Shown piece by piece: positions 6,885 to 15,638 of a DNA stretch of 64,000 nt. Source of the stretch: Gammaproteobacteria bacterium (GTDB lineage Bacteria > Pseudomonadota > Gammaproteobacteria > SZUA-140); contig JACREF010000010.1 of NCBI GenBank assembly GCA_016218365.1, positions 1 through 64,000 on the forward strand, given 5' to 3'. The notes beneath the pieces are model-generated. The model saw nothing but the letters and a program-made list of their open reading frames with translations, had not been told where the DNA came from and did not search any database. Position 1 is the stretch's first letter, and every line of letters starts with the position of its first letter. The position numbers and the translations under genes are program-made.

Positions 6885-8246
6885 ATGAATATGACCCCAA
6901 ACAACCAGGCCATGATGCAGCGCGATCTTGCGGTGTTATGGCACCCCTGCACCCAGATGAAGGATCACGAGACGCTGCCACTGATCCCGATCCGGCGCGG
7001 CCAGGGCGTCTGGCTTGAGGATTTCGACGGCCGCCAGTATCTCGATGCCATCAGCTCATGGTGGGTCAACCTGTTCGGCCACGCCAACCCGCGCATCACT
7101 GCGGCATTGCAGCAGCAATTGCAAACCCTCGATCATGTGTTGCTCGCCGGCTTCTCCCACGCCCCGGCGATCGAACTGGCGGAACGGTTGATCCAGCTGG
7201 CGCCGCCCGGCCTGCAGCGGGTCTTTTACGCCGACAATGGCTCATCGGCCATCGAGGTGGCACTGAAGATGAGTTATCACTACTGGCGCAACAGCGGGCG
7301 GCCGGACAAGAGCCGCTTCATCACGCTGGCCAACAGCTACCATGGTGAGACGCTTGGCGCACTGGCGGTCGGCAATGTAGCGTTGTACCGCGACACCTAC
7401 GGTCCGCTGCTGATGCCGACGCTGACCGCGCCGTCGCCGGATTGTTATCACCGCGCGCCCGGTGAGACCTGGTACGACTACTCGCTGCGCCGTCTGGCCG
7501 ACATGGAACAATTGCTGGAACAGCACCACCATGCGGTTGCTGCAGTCATCATCGAACCGCTGGTGCAATGCGCCGGCAATATGCGGATGTATGACCCGGT
7601 GTATCTGACCAGGCTGCGCCAGGCCTGCGACCGCTATCAGGTGCATCTGATTGCCGACGAGATCGCCGTCGGCTTTGGCCGCACCGGCACGATGTTTGCT
7701 TGCGAACAGGGCGGGATCACCCCGGATTTTCTGTGCCTGGCCAAGGGACTGACCGGCGGCTGCCTGCCGCTGTCGGCCACACTGACCACCGACACCATTT
7801 ACCAGGCCTTCTACGATGACTATCAGAATCTGACGGCCTTTCTGCATTCCCACAGCTACACCGGGCATCCGCTGGGTTGCAGCGCGGCGCTGGCGACACT
7901 GGACATCTTCGCCGGGGACCAGGTGCTGTCGCGCAATGCCGCACTCGCGCAGGTGATGCGCTCGGCCACCGCCCACCTTGCCGACCACCCGCATGTGGCC
8001 GAGGTTCGCCAACACGGTATGATCCTCGCGATCGAGATGGTACAAGACAAACAGACCCGCACACCCTATCCGTGGCAGCAGCGGCGCGGCCTGCGGGTCT
8101 ATCGTCATGCACTGCAGCAGGGCGTCCTGCTGCGGCCGCTCGGTGACGTGATCTATTTCATGCCACCCTATGTCATCACGCCGGAGCAGATCACCATGCT
8201 GGCACGCGTCACCACCGAAGGCATCGAGCTGGCAACACGGGATTAA
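6885..8246 (+). CDS. bioA: Adenosylmethionine--8-amino-7-oxononanoate aminotransferase
   Basis: Converts KAPA to 7,8-diaminopelargonic acid in biotin synthesis, using S-adenosylmethionine as amino donor and PLP as cofactor. The 453 residues carry the BioA-specific start WHPCTQM (19-25), the GSSAIEVALKM phosphate-binding segment (119-129), DEIAVGFGRTG (259-268) and the PLP lysine K287 in CLAKGLTGG. The length is normal. The start could be ATG 6885 or 6891. The rsmE gene begins 3 bases after its stop, so the two are likely cotranscribed. bioBFHCD are not next to it. BirA, encoded at 465-1472, is the expected regulator, but I could not identify a convincing operator upstream. Confidence 0.95.
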   Translation: MNMTPNNQAMMQRDLAVLWHPCTQMKDHETLPLIPIRRGQGVWLEDFDGRQYLDAISSWWVNLFGHANPRITAALQQQLQTLDHVLLAGFSHAPAIELAERLIQLAPPGLQRVFYADNGSSAIEVALKMSYHYWRNSGRPDKSRFITLANSYHGETLGALAVGNVALYRDTYGPLLMPTLTAPSPDCYHRAPGETWYDYSLRRLADMEQLLEQHHHAVAAVIIEPLVQCAGNMRMYDPVYLTRLRQACDRYQVHLIADEIAVGFGRTGTMFACEQGGITPDFLCLAKGLTGGCLPLSATLTTDTIYQAFYDDYQNLTAFLHSHSYTGHPLGCSAALATLDIFAGDQVLSRNAALAQVMRSATAHLADHPHVAEVRQHGMILAIEMVQDKQTRTPYPWQQRRGLRVYRHALQQGVLLRPLGDVIYFMPPYVITPEQITMLARVTTEGIELATRD

Positions 8247-8249
8247 CAC

Positions 8250-8987
8250 ATGCGCACCATACGCATCTACGTCAACGACACGCTGGAGAACGGCCGGACG
8301 GTTGCGCTCGGTGACAGCGCCGCGACCCATGTCACCCGGGTGCTGCGGCTGCGGCCCGGTGATGCCATCACGCTGTTTAACGGTCAGGGCGGCGAATTCC
8401 CCTCGACGATTGCCGAGGTCAGCAAGCGCGGGGTGACGGTCCTGATCGGGGCCCCTATCGATCATGACACCGAGAGCCCGCTGGCGATCACGCTGGCCCA
8501 AGGTATCTCGCGCGGCGAACGGATGGACTTTTGTCTGCAGAAGGCCACCGAACTCGGGGTGTCACGGGTGGTACCGCTGCTGACGCAACGCTGTAACGTG
8601 CAGTTGAATGGTGACCGGCTGGAACGGCGGCTGCAGCATTGGCACGGCATCCTGGTCGCTGCCTGCGAACAATGCGGCCGCAACCGGATACCGGAATTGC
8701 TGCCGGTCATGGAGCTCGACCAGTGGCTGCAACAGGCCGCCCGCCCCGCTGCCCTGCGTCTGGTGTTGCACCACCGCGGCGCACAACCATTATCATCGCA
8801 CCGTCCGGCCCAGTCTGTAGAATTATTGATCGGTCCGGAAGGCGGGCTCGAAGAGGCCGAGATCAGCGCGGCAACCTCCGAAGGCTATATCGCCACCCGC
8901 CTTGGCCCACGGATACTGCGCACCGAGACCGCCGCCGTTACCGCGCTGGCGGCGCTGCAGACGCTATGGGGTGACTTCAGCCACTGA
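8250..8987 (+). CDS. rsmE: 16S rRNA (uracil(1498)-N(3))-methyltransferase
   Basis: SPOUT-family enzyme that methylates N3 of U1498 in 16S rRNA. Of 245 residues, the N-terminal PUA-like part contains HVTRVLRLRPGD. The C-terminal knot contains LLIGPEGGLEEAEI and LGPRILRTETAA, the S-adenosylmethionine-binding motifs of the family. The length is standard. It starts 3 bases after bioA, so it is probably in one transcript with it. Its last 24 bases overlap the end of the convergent CheB-like gene. Confidence 0.95.
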   Translation: MRTIRIYVNDTLENGRTVALGDSAATHVTRVLRLRPGDAITLFNGQGGEFPSTIAEVSKRGVTVLIGAPIDHDTESPLAITLAQGISRGERMDFCLQKATELGVSRVVPLLTQRCNVQLNGDRLERRLQHWHGILVAACEQCGRNRIPELLPVMELDQWLQQAARPAALRLVLHHRGAQPLSSHRPAQSVELLIGPEGGLEEAEISAATSEGYIATRLGPRILRTETAAVTALAALQTLWGDFSH

Positions 8988-9671
8988 TCGCGGTGCGCGA
9001 ACCACCGTCCTGCCCGACCTGCGCTGCTGTCCCGGCTGATCAAGCAATCGGAGCTCATGCATCAGCCGGTCGGCCATGGCCTCCGGATTGGCGGATAATG
9101 CCACCCGGCAGGACTGGCGGACATGATTCGGCAGGCTGCTGTAGTGGGCACTGGCCGCATCCTGCGCCCAGACGGTCCCGCCATGGCGTATGATCGAATG
9201 ACAGCCCACGACCCCGTCATCGCCGTTGCCGCTGAACACAATGGCCCCGGCATTGGTCTGGTATTGCCGCGCCACGGCCTGCAGCAGCCGGTCAACCGGG
9301 CGCGCCTCCCGCTGCCTGGCCTCCAGCGCGATGACAAGCGCCTCATCATGCATCAGTGTCTGCGGGTCATCGGCCTGCCGGATCGGCAGCACGCTGGTGC
9401 GCTTCAGCAACTCAACCAGTCGCCGCGCGGTCTCACCATCGGTATGCAATGCCACCAGAAAACTTACCCCGGGCTGCGCCGGCAGCCGCGACAAGAAACG
9501 CTGCAATGCCACCGTGACGCCAGTGGTGCCGGTCAGCACACAGACCCGCCGCGCCGGCAGGAACTGGCCGGCGACACCGGGGTCGGCGGCCACCAGCACG
9601 TCGGGGATGACGCGACGACGTATATCACCATGACGATGCGCAGCTGCAGGTTCAACCATGGGCTTTGACAC
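8964..9671 (-). CDS. Orphan CheB-type methylesterase-domain protein, catalytic serine replaced
   Basis: Related to the C-terminal methylesterase domain of CheB, which removes methyl groups from chemoreceptors. I chose GTG at 9671 because AAGGA lies 6 bases upstream. A TTG at 9722 also opens the frame, but it overlaps a perfect -10 box and so cannot be translated from that promoter. In 235 residues the CheB pattern is clear: VLTGTTGVT near 45-53, ALHTD with H76, FSGNGDDGVVG near 145-155 and the segment AQDAASAHYSSLPNHV. The position of the nucleophilic Ser in CheB (G-x-S-x-G) is Thr49 here, so activity is doubtful. There is no receiver domain. No chemotaxis genes are nearby; type IV pilus signalling systems use similar stand-alone CheB-like proteins (ChpB), and pilT lies 47 kb away. 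Confidence 0.75.
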   Translation of the reverse strand: MSKPMVEPAAAHRHGDIRRRVIPDVLVAADPGVAGQFLPARRVCVLTGTTGVTVALQRFLSRLPAQPGVSFLVALHTDGETARRLVELLKRTSVLPIRQADDPQTLMHDEALVIALEARQREARPVDRLLQAVARQYQTNAGAIVFSGNGDDGVVGCHSIIRHGGTVWAQDAASAHYSSLPNHVRQSCRVALSANPEAMADRLMHELRLLDQPGQQRRSGRTVVRAPRSVAEVTP

Positions 9672-9721
9672 AGGACATCCTTTTGCCAGATACATCACAC
9701 CAGACCCGATGTTCGTTGCCA

Positions 9722-9727
9722 ATTATA
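9722..9727 (-). promoter_or_regulatory. -10 box of the CheB-like gene
   Basis: TATAAT on the minus strand, a perfect sigma-70 -10 hexamer, with CTGGCT as a weak -35 seventeen bases upstream. Transcription would begin near 9715, leaving a short leader before the GTG start at 9671. It decides against the upstream TTG start. Confidence 0.5.
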
Positions 9728-9803
9728 GTAAAAGCATCCAAGAAAGCCAGATCTTGTTGTATTATCATCGTCGCTGTCACACGGCATCATTAACCCGCCG
9801 CTC

Positions 9804-9812
9804 TGCTAGAAT
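9804..9812 (+). promoter_or_regulatory. Extended -10 promoter upstream of gshA
   Basis: TGCTAGAAT is an extended -10 element (TG-n-TAGAAT) on the plus strand, 57 bases before the gshA ATG. It probably drives the whole gshA to tonB run. No good -35 is visible, as is usual for extended -10 promoters. Confidence 0.45.
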
Positions 9813-9868
9813 GACGCACCAGCAGACGGCATCTGCACAGGCCTACGCTGTCACCAGGGAAACACTCA

Positions 9869-11182
9869 ATGACCGGCGCCCATGCATCCCCAGTCCCGAA
9901 CCTGACCATCGCCCCCAGCGGCCCGCTGCTGGCATTTGAATCACATCTGCTGCAGCAGCAACCGGCGATCGAATCCTGGTTCCGTCAGCAATGGCAGCAG
10001 ACACCGGCGCCGTTCTATGCCTCGGTCGACCTGCGCAATGCCGGCTTCAAGGTGGCGCCGGTCGACACCAACCTGTTCCCGGCCGGTTTCAATAACCTGA
10101 ACCCTGCCTTCCTGCCGCTGTGCATCCTGGCGGTACAGTCTGCCATCGAACGCGTCTGTCCAACCGCCAACCAGATCCTGCTGATCCCGGAAAGCCATAC
10201 CCGTAATCTCCATTATCTGGAAAGTGTCGCGACGCTACGCGACATCCTCTACAAGGCGGGGTTTCAGGTCCGCATCGGCGCACTGCAAGTCGATGGCACC
10301 ACGGCGCAGGACCTTGCCCTGCCGTCAGGGCGCAAGCTGCATCTGGAACCGCTGCAGCGTCATGACAACCGGGTCGGTGTCGACGGCTTCATACCCTGCA
10401 TGATCCTGCTGAACAATGATCTGGCCGCCGGCCAGCCAGCAATCCTTGAAGATCTTGACCCCAGGCAGACGGTCATCCCGCCGCTGGCACTGGGCTGGTC
10501 ACATCGGCTGAAGTCTGATCATTTCGATCTGTATCGCCAGGTGACAGCAGAGTTTGCCGCGCTGCTGGACATCGACCCGTGGCTGATCACGCCGCTGTTC
10601 CTGCGCTGCGGCCAGATCGACTTCATGAAGCGCGAGGGCGAGCAATGCCTGGCCGATAATGTTGCGACGCTGCTGGCCAATATCCAGAAGAAATACGATG
10701 AATACCAGCTGCCGCACAAACCGTTTGTTGTCATCAAGGCCGACGCCGGCAGCTATGGCATGGGCGTCATGACCGCCCGCTCGCCCGATGATGTCTACGG
10801 GCTCAATCGCAAGCAGCGCACCAGCATGTCGACCTCAAAGAGCGGCCTGGCCACGCGCAGCGTGATGATCCAGGAGGGTGTCTACACCTTCGAGACCTGG
10901 GGTCATGAACAGGCCGTCACTGAACCGGTAGTCTATATGATCGACCATTTCGTGGTCGGCGGCTTCTACCGGGTCCATACCCGGCGCGGCGCCGATGAGA
11001 ACCTCAATGCCCCGGGCATGCATTTCGAACCGCTGGCCTTTGCCGACAGCTGCACCTCACCCGATAACACACTGACCCCCGATGCGCGGCCCAACCGTTT
11101 TTATGCCTACGGGGTCATCGCCCGGCTGGCGCTGCTGGCCGCGGCGCGCGAGGTTCACGGCGCGGGAGGACGCGCGGCATGA
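9869..11182 (+). CDS. gshA: Glutamate--cysteine ligase, Thiobacillus/Acidithiobacillus type
   Basis: Joins glutamate and cysteine to gamma-glutamylcysteine with ATP, the first step of glutathione synthesis. The 437-residue sequence resembles the distinct family described from sulfur- and iron-oxidising proteobacteria rather than E. coli GshA. Characteristic segments are SVDLRNAGFKVAPVDTNLFP, GFNNLNPAF, LIPESHTRN, FVVIKADAGSYGMGVM and VYMIDHFVVGGFYRVH. ATG 9869 is preceded by AGGGAAA. Its last bases overlap gshB (ATGA), so the two enzymes are made together. The presence of this family is the main hint to a lineage related to autotrophic sulfur oxidisers. Confidence 0.92.
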   Translation: MTGAHASPVPNLTIAPSGPLLAFESHLLQQQPAIESWFRQQWQQTPAPFYASVDLRNAGFKVAPVDTNLFPAGFNNLNPAFLPLCILAVQSAIERVCPTANQILLIPESHTRNLHYLESVATLRDILYKAGFQVRIGALQVDGTTAQDLALPSGRKLHLEPLQRHDNRVGVDGFIPCMILLNNDLAAGQPAILEDLDPRQTVIPPLALGWSHRLKSDHFDLYRQVTAEFAALLDIDPWLITPLFLRCGQIDFMKREGEQCLADNVATLLANIQKKYDEYQLPHKPFVVIKADAGSYGMGVMTARSPDDVYGLNRKQRTSMSTSKSGLATRSVMIQEGVYTFETWGHEQAVTEPVVYMIDHFVVGGFYRVHTRRGADENLNAPGMHFEPLAFADSCTSPDNTLTPDARPNRFYAYGVIARLALLAAAREVHGAGGRAA

Positions 11183-12126
11183 TCCGGCTGGGTGTGGTCA
11201 TGGATCCGATCGCCGCGATCAATCCGTACAAGGACAGCACGCTGGCGCTGCTGCTCGAGGCCCAGCGTCGCGGCTGGCACATCGATTATATGGAACAGCA
11301 ACAGCTGTATCTGGCCGACAATACCGTACATGCCACACTGCGGCCGTTGCGGGTCAGCGACGATCGCCAGCACTGGTTCGACTGGGAGGGTCCGGAGGCC
11401 GATGAACCGCTGAACGCGCTCGATGTGATCCTGATGCGCAAGGATCCGCCGTTCGATATTCACTATATCTTCACCACCTACCTGCTGGAACTGGCCGAAC
11501 GCGACGGTGTGCTGGTCGTCAACCGGCCGCGCGCGCTACGCGATGCCAATGAAAAACTGTCGACGGCATGGTTCCCGCACTGCACAGCACCCTCTGTGGT
11601 CAGCAGCCGCGCCCAGGACATCAAACGGTTTCTGGCTCAGCACCAGGACATCATCATCAAGCCGCTGACGGCGATGGGTGGCGCCTCGGTATTCCGGTTG
11701 CGCGCCGGTGATGCCAACCTCAACGTCGTCATCGAGGTGATGACCGATCACGGCCAGACCCCGGTGATGGTCCAGCGCTACCTGCCCGAGATCCGCGACG
11801 GCGACAAACGTATCCTGCTGATCGATGGCGTCCCGGTACCGTATGCGCTGGCGCGTCTGGCCGCCCCGGGCGAGACCCGCGCCAACCTGGCGGCCGGCGG
11901 CAGCAGCCGGCCGCAACCGCTGACGGCACGTGACCGCTGGATCTGCGACCAGGTGGGTCCGACGCTGCGCGACATGGGACTGCTGCTGGTCGGGCTGGAT
12001 GTCATCGGTGACTACCTGACCGAGATCAATGTCACCAGCCCGACCTGCATCCGCGAACTCGATCAGGCCTACGGCCTGAACATCAGCGCCCTCTTGCTGG
12101 ACTGCATCGAGGAGCGGCTGGCATGA
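11179..12126 (+). CDS. gshB: Glutathione synthetase
   Basis: Adds glycine to gamma-glutamylcysteine, completing glutathione. An ATP-grasp enzyme of 315 residues, the usual length. The N-terminal GVVMDPIAAINPYKDSTLAL is typical, as are ILMRKDPPFD, NRPRALRDANEKL, IIKPLTAMGGASVFR (ATP-grasp loop), VMVQRYLPEIRDGDKRI and LTEINVTSPTCIRELD (metal ligands E and N). It starts inside the end of gshA and ends overlapping the apbE-like gene, both by 4 bases, so the operon is very compact. Confidence 0.96.
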   Translation: MIRLGVVMDPIAAINPYKDSTLALLLEAQRRGWHIDYMEQQQLYLADNTVHATLRPLRVSDDRQHWFDWEGPEADEPLNALDVILMRKDPPFDIHYIFTTYLLELAERDGVLVVNRPRALRDANEKLSTAWFPHCTAPSVVSSRAQDIKRFLAQHQDIIIKPLTAMGGASVFRLRAGDANLNVVIEVMTDHGQTPVMVQRYLPEIRDGDKRILLIDGVPVPYALARLAAPGETRANLAAGGSSRPQPLTARDRWICDQVGPTLRDMGLLLVGLDVIGDYLTEINVTSPTCIRELDQAYGLNISALLLDCIEERLA

Positions 12127-13172
12127 TGCGGATATGTCACGGCGCCGTGCTGGCGCTGGCCGTCATCGGGCTCGCGGCCTGCGGACGCAATGCCGGCGAA
12201 CACAGCTACCGGCTGTTTGTCTTCGGCACCCTGGTCGACATCACCACCTACGACGCGCAGCGTGAACGCTCCGACCGCGCCGTCCAGCAGATCGAAGCGG
12301 CGATGCAGCAGATCGATCATGACTGGCATGCCTGGAGGCCGGGGCCGTTCACCGAACTGAACGCCAGGCTCGCCGCCGGTGAGACCGTCACCCTCGACAC
12401 CGTCGCACTGGGACAGATCCGCCGCGCCGCCCAGCTGTCGGCCACCAGCCATGACCTGTTCAACCCGGCCATCGGCAAGCTGATTGCAGTATGGGGGTTC
12501 CACAATGACGATGCCCCATCCGGACCGCCACCGACCCCGCCGCAGATCTATGCCCTGCTGTCGGCGCGGCCGACGATGAAAGACCTGGTGTTCGGTGATG
12601 GCAACACACTGCGCAGCACCAATCCGTCATTGCAGCTCGATTTTGGCGGCTATACCAAGGCCCTGGCCATCGACACCGCCATCGCGATCCTGCAGCGCCA
12701 TAAGATCCACAATGCCATTGTCAACATCGGCGGCGATATGCGCACCATTGGCCGCCACGGGCTGCGCCACTGGCGCATCGGCATCCGCCACCCGCAACAA
12801 CCCGGCGCCATCGCCTCGATCGAAACCGCAGACGACGAATGCATCTTCACCTCCGGCACCTACGAACGGTATTTCGAATATCAGGGCCAGACCTATCATC
12901 ACTTGATCGATCCGCGCAATGGCCAGCCGGCCCGCGGTGTGCTCTCTGTCACCGTGCTGCACAAGGATCCCGCCGTGGCCGAAACCGCCGCCAAGGCGAT
13001 CCTGATCGCCGGGGTCAGTCAATGGCAATACCTGGCGCGTGAGATGGGCGTCAAACAGGTATTAGTGATTGACCAGAACATGCAGTTCCACGCCACCGCA
13101 CAGATGGCCAGCCGCGTGAAATTCGAGATCACCCCGACACCGGATCTCAACATCTCCAAGACGGTGCCATGA
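12123..13172 (+). CDS. apbE: FAD:protein FMN transferase, lipoprotein (ApbE family)
   Basis: Attaches FMN covalently to threonine of periplasmic or membrane flavoproteins such as RnfG/NqrC, using FAD. The first 20 residues form a lipoprotein signal with lipobox LAAC (C20), so the enzyme is a periplasmic lipoprotein. Family motifs: LQLDFGGYTKALAID, NAIVNIGGDMRTIG, TYHHLIDPRNGQPA and the downstream SVTVLHKDPAVAETAAKA. Length 349 is typical. It overlaps gshB at the front and the NusG II gene at the rear. The neighbouring NusG II protein and Gx transporter are frequent companions of ApbE in flavin/redox loci; the flavoprotein substrate is not in the window. Confidence 0.94.
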   Translation: MMRICHGAVLALAVIGLAACGRNAGEHSYRLFVFGTLVDITTYDAQRERSDRAVQQIEAAMQQIDHDWHAWRPGPFTELNARLAAGETVTLDTVALGQIRRAAQLSATSHDLFNPAIGKLIAVWGFHNDDAPSGPPPTPPQIYALLSARPTMKDLVFGDGNTLRSTNPSLQLDFGGYTKALAIDTAIAILQRHKIHNAIVNIGGDMRTIGRHGLRHWRIGIRHPQQPGAIASIETADDECIFTSGTYERYFEYQGQTYHHLIDPRNGQPARGVLSVTVLHKDPAVAETAAKAILIAGVSQWQYLAREMGVKQVLVIDQNMQFHATAQMASRVKFEITPTPDLNISKTVP

Positions 13173-13531
13173 AAAGCGGCGATTACCTGATAGTGACACT
13201 GGCCGCGATCATGCTGATCGCCCTGTATGTGAACATGTGGAGCGCCCCGCAGCAGGCCGGCGATCGCGTCCGCATCGTCGCCGAGGGCAGTGAACCGATC
13301 ATCGCCCCGCTGGATCGCGATCATGTCTACCGGATCCATGGCCGCCTCGGCGACAGCGTCATCGAGATCCACCAGGGTCGTATCCATTTTGCATCCTCGC
13401 CGTGCCCGGGCAAACAATGCATCCATGCCGGCTGGCTGGAACGGGATGGCGATTTCGCCGCTTGCCTGCCCAATGGCATTACTGTTACGGTGCTGGGACG
13501 CAACCCGCGATTCGACGCCATCAACTTCTAG
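13169..13531 (+). CDS. NusG domain II-containing small membrane protein
   Basis: A 120-residue protein with an N-terminal transmembrane anchor (residues 6-23) and a NusG domain II-like beta domain outside. The family hallmark is SSPCPGKQCIHAGW (C79 and C84), followed by the conserved CLPNGI. Two cysteines separated by four residues might form a disulfide or bind a cofactor. Function is not established; the family usually lies beside Gx transporter and ApbE genes, as here. The ATG overlaps the apbE stop. Confidence 0.9.
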   Translation: MKSGDYLIVTLAAIMLIALYVNMWSAPQQAGDRVRIVAEGSEPIIAPLDRDHVYRIHGRLGDSVIEIHQGRIHFASSPCPGKQCIHAGWLERDGDFAACLPNGITVTVLGRNPRFDAINF

Positions 13532-13568
13532 CGCCACCGTGAACAACCCCCATCCGCCCCACCTGATC

Positions 13569-14102
13569 ATGAAGACCACCCGCGACGACCATCGCATTGC
13601 ATGGCTGACCGGGTTGGCGATCCTGATCCATATGCTGGAGAGCACGCTGCCCAGCCCGCTGCCCGGCGTCAAACCGGGCTTGGCCAATGTCATCACGCTG
13701 ATCGTGCTGATGATGTATGGCTGGTCGGCTGCCTGCTGGGTAACGCTGCTGCGCATCCTGGTCGGCAGCCTGCTGCTCGGGACCTTTCTGTCACCGACCT
13801 TCCTGCTCAGCCTGTCCGGCGCCCTGACGATGCTGGCCGCCGCGGCCACCACCCGCCTTGCCCCCGCTGCCTTCGGTCCGATCGGGCTCAGCGTGCTGAT
13901 GGCCATCGCTCACATCGCCGGTCAGTTTGCCGTGGCCTATACCCTGTTCATCCCACACCAGGGACTGTTCAGCCTGCTGCCGCTGCTGATGACGGCCGCG
14001 GTGGCCTTTGGTCTGATCAATGGCCTGATCAGCCAGGCGGTGCTGCGCCGCCTCGGACACCCGACGACAGCCTTGGACCCTGCACGCCGTGAGCACCCGT
14101 AG
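13569..14102 (+). CDS. Gx transporter family membrane protein
   Basis: A membrane protein of 177 residues with about five hydrophobic helices, starting at ATG 13569 (MKTTRDDHRIAWL); GTG at 13539 is an alternative, neither with a strong ribosome site. The pattern HMLESTLPSPLPGVKPGLANVITL is diagnostic for the family once called heptaprenyl diphosphate synthase component I and now Gx transporters, related to ECF-type substrate-binding proteins. The substrate is not known; linkage to ApbE and NusG II proteins suggests a flavin or quinone-related compound. Its 3' end overlaps the following tonB-like gene by 14 bases. Confidence 0.88.
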   Translation: MKTTRDDHRIAWLTGLAILIHMLESTLPSPLPGVKPGLANVITLIVLMMYGWSAACWVTLLRILVGSLLLGTFLSPTFLLSLSGALTMLAAAATTRLAPAAFGPIGLSVLMAIAHIAGQFAVAYTLFIPHQGLFSLLPLLMTAAVAFGLINGLISQAVLRRLGHPTTALDPARREHP

Positions 14103-14976
14103 CCCGCTGCACAACCCTGTCATCACCGCCACTGACCGCCTGGGCCTGACACTGTTTCTGGCGCTGGCGATCCATGCCATCGTCATCCTCGGCGTGACCT
14201 TCACCCCGCAGTTGCTGCACAACAACGACGCGGCGCCGACCCCGATCGAGATCACACTGGTCACGCAGCGCAGCGCTCAGGCCCCTGAAAAAGCCGATCT
14301 GCTGGCACAAAGCAATCTGCTGGGTGGCGGCCAGACCAGCCAGCCGCAGCGGCCACGCGCCCCGGCCACCCGTATCGTCGGGCTGTCCCAGAGCGGCCAC
14401 GACGAGACCCTGTCACTGCCCGGCGCCCCGGCCAGCCCGCAGCAACCGCCGCCGCGTATGACCCGCGCCGAATCAGACTACGCTGTCGCTGACCGCCGTT
14501 CCCAGCCGCTACCGCCGCTGCCGGTCCCGAGTGCCGCCGAACTGGCGCGTCTCAGCATGGAGATCGCCGACCTCAGCGCCGAACTCGACCAATCGTTACA
14601 ATCGTTGTCCAAACAACGCCATCATCGCTACATCTCGGCCCAGACCCGGGAATACCGCGACGCCGCCTACCTCGATGCCTGGCGCTCCAAGGTCGAACGC
14701 ATCGGCAACCTCAATTATCCGGAAGAGGCCCGGCGGCGCGGCCTGTCCGGCAGCCTGATCCTCGATGTCGCACTGAATCCCGATGGCAGCGTGCTGGCCA
14801 TCACCGTGCAGCGCAGCTCGGGGCAGAAGCTGCTCGATGACGCCGCCAAACGCATTGTGCTGCTGGCCGCACCGTATGCGCCGTTCCCGGAGACGATGCG
14901 CAAGGACACCGATGTGCTGCATATCATCCGCAGCTGGCAATTCCTCAACGACAATACACTGTCGACGGGGCGCTAG
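14089..14976 (+). CDS. TonB-family energy transducer
   Basis: Couples the proton motive force of the ExbBD complex to outer-membrane receptors. The GTG start at 14089 lies inside the Gx transporter gene. In 295 residues there is one N-terminal transmembrane segment (about 17-38), a Pro/Gln-rich periplasmic linker, a helical part near 145-185, and a C-terminal TonB domain (about 200-290) with NLNYPEEARRRGLSGSLILD and the VLHIIRSWQF end. It belongs to the shorter type without exbBD next to it. Placement at the end of the glutathione/flavin run suggests uptake of a compound used with those genes, but that is inference. A repeat hairpin follows the stop. Confidence 0.92.
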   Translation: MSTRSPLHNPVITATDRLGLTLFLALAIHAIVILGVTFTPQLLHNNDAAPTPIEITLVTQRSAQAPEKADLLAQSNLLGGGQTSQPQRPRAPATRIVGLSQSGHDETLSLPGAPASPQQPPPRMTRAESDYAVADRRSQPLPPLPVPSAAELARLSMEIADLSAELDQSLQSLSKQRHHRYISAQTREYRDAAYLDAWRSKVERIGNLNYPEEARRRGLSGSLILDVALNPDGSVLAITVQRSSGQKLLDDAAKRIVLLAAPYAPFPETMRKDTDVLHIIRSWQFLNDNTLSTGR

Positions 14977-15012
14977 CCGCAAGCAACCACCGTCGACAGT
15001 GATGACGGGCTG

Positions 15013-15042
15013 GTTGAAAAGGCAACGGATAGCCTTTTCAAC
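15013..15042. repeat. Solo copy of the terminal hairpin of the five-hairpin element
   Basis: GTTGAAAAGGC pairs with GCCTTTTCAAC and is followed by ATTCTGTCAGA, closely matching the end of the element at 1660-1700. Lying between the tonB-like gene and algH, it may act as terminator or as a protein-binding repeat. Confidence 0.7.
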
Positions 15043-15071
15043 ATTCTGTCAGAGACTGATACAATACCCCC

Positions 15072-15638
15072 ATGCCCCAGACCTTCTCGTTGACTGACCA
15101 CTTCCTGATCGCAATGCCGCAGTTACAGGACCCGAATTTTTTCCATGGTGTCACCTATATCTGCGAGCACAACGAAAACGGTGCCATGGGCATCCTGATC
15201 AACCGGCCGCTGGACCTCAGTGAGGCCGAGGTATTCGACCAGCTGGGGCTGCAGATCCCCAATCCGCCCCACCGCGAGCTGCAGCCGGTGTATGTCGGCG
15301 GTCCGGTACAAAGCGAGCGCGGCTTCATCATCCACCACCCGGTCGGCCACTGGGATACCAGTCTGCGGGTCACCCGTGACATCGCCGTGACCTCGTCACG
15401 CGACATCCTCGAGGCCCTGGCACAGGGCCAGGGTCCGCAACGCTATCTGATTGCGCTGGGGTATGCCGGCTGGGGACCGGGCCAGCTCGAGAGCGAACTG
15501 GCCCAGAATGCCTGGATCAATGTCCCGGCCGACGATACCGTCATCTTCAATACCCCGCCAACGCAGCGCTGGGAGGTGGCCGCGGCCCTCGGCGGCATCG
15601 ACCTGGCCCGGCTGTCCGGTGACGTCGGTCATGCCTGA
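15072..15638 (+). CDS. algH: YqgE/AlgH family protein (UPF0301)
   Basis: A 188-residue cytoplasmic protein of the UPF0301 family with the usual FLIAMPQLQDPNFFHGVTYI start, NGAMGILINRPLDL and GYAGWGPGQLESEL. In Pseudomonas the homologue was linked to alginate regulation but the biochemical role is not settled. Its last codons overlap ruvX by 8 bases; algH-ruvX-pyrR-pyrB-pyrC' is a known gammaproteobacterial order. It opens the pyrimidine run. Confidence 0.95.
   Translation: MPQTFSLTDHFLIAMPQLQDPNFFHGVTYICEHNENGAMGILINRPLDLSEAEVFDQLGLQIPNPPHRELQPVYVGGPVQSERGFIIHHPVGHWDTSLRVTRDIAVTSSRDILEALAQGQGPQRYLIALGYAGWGPGQLESELAQNAWINVPADDTVIFNTPPTQRWEVAAALGGIDLARLSGDVGHA

Noticed and set aside
7242-8501. 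A 419-codon minus-strand open frame opposite bioA and rsmE
   Set aside because: Low-complexity antisense translation with no motif; the plus-strand genes are certain.
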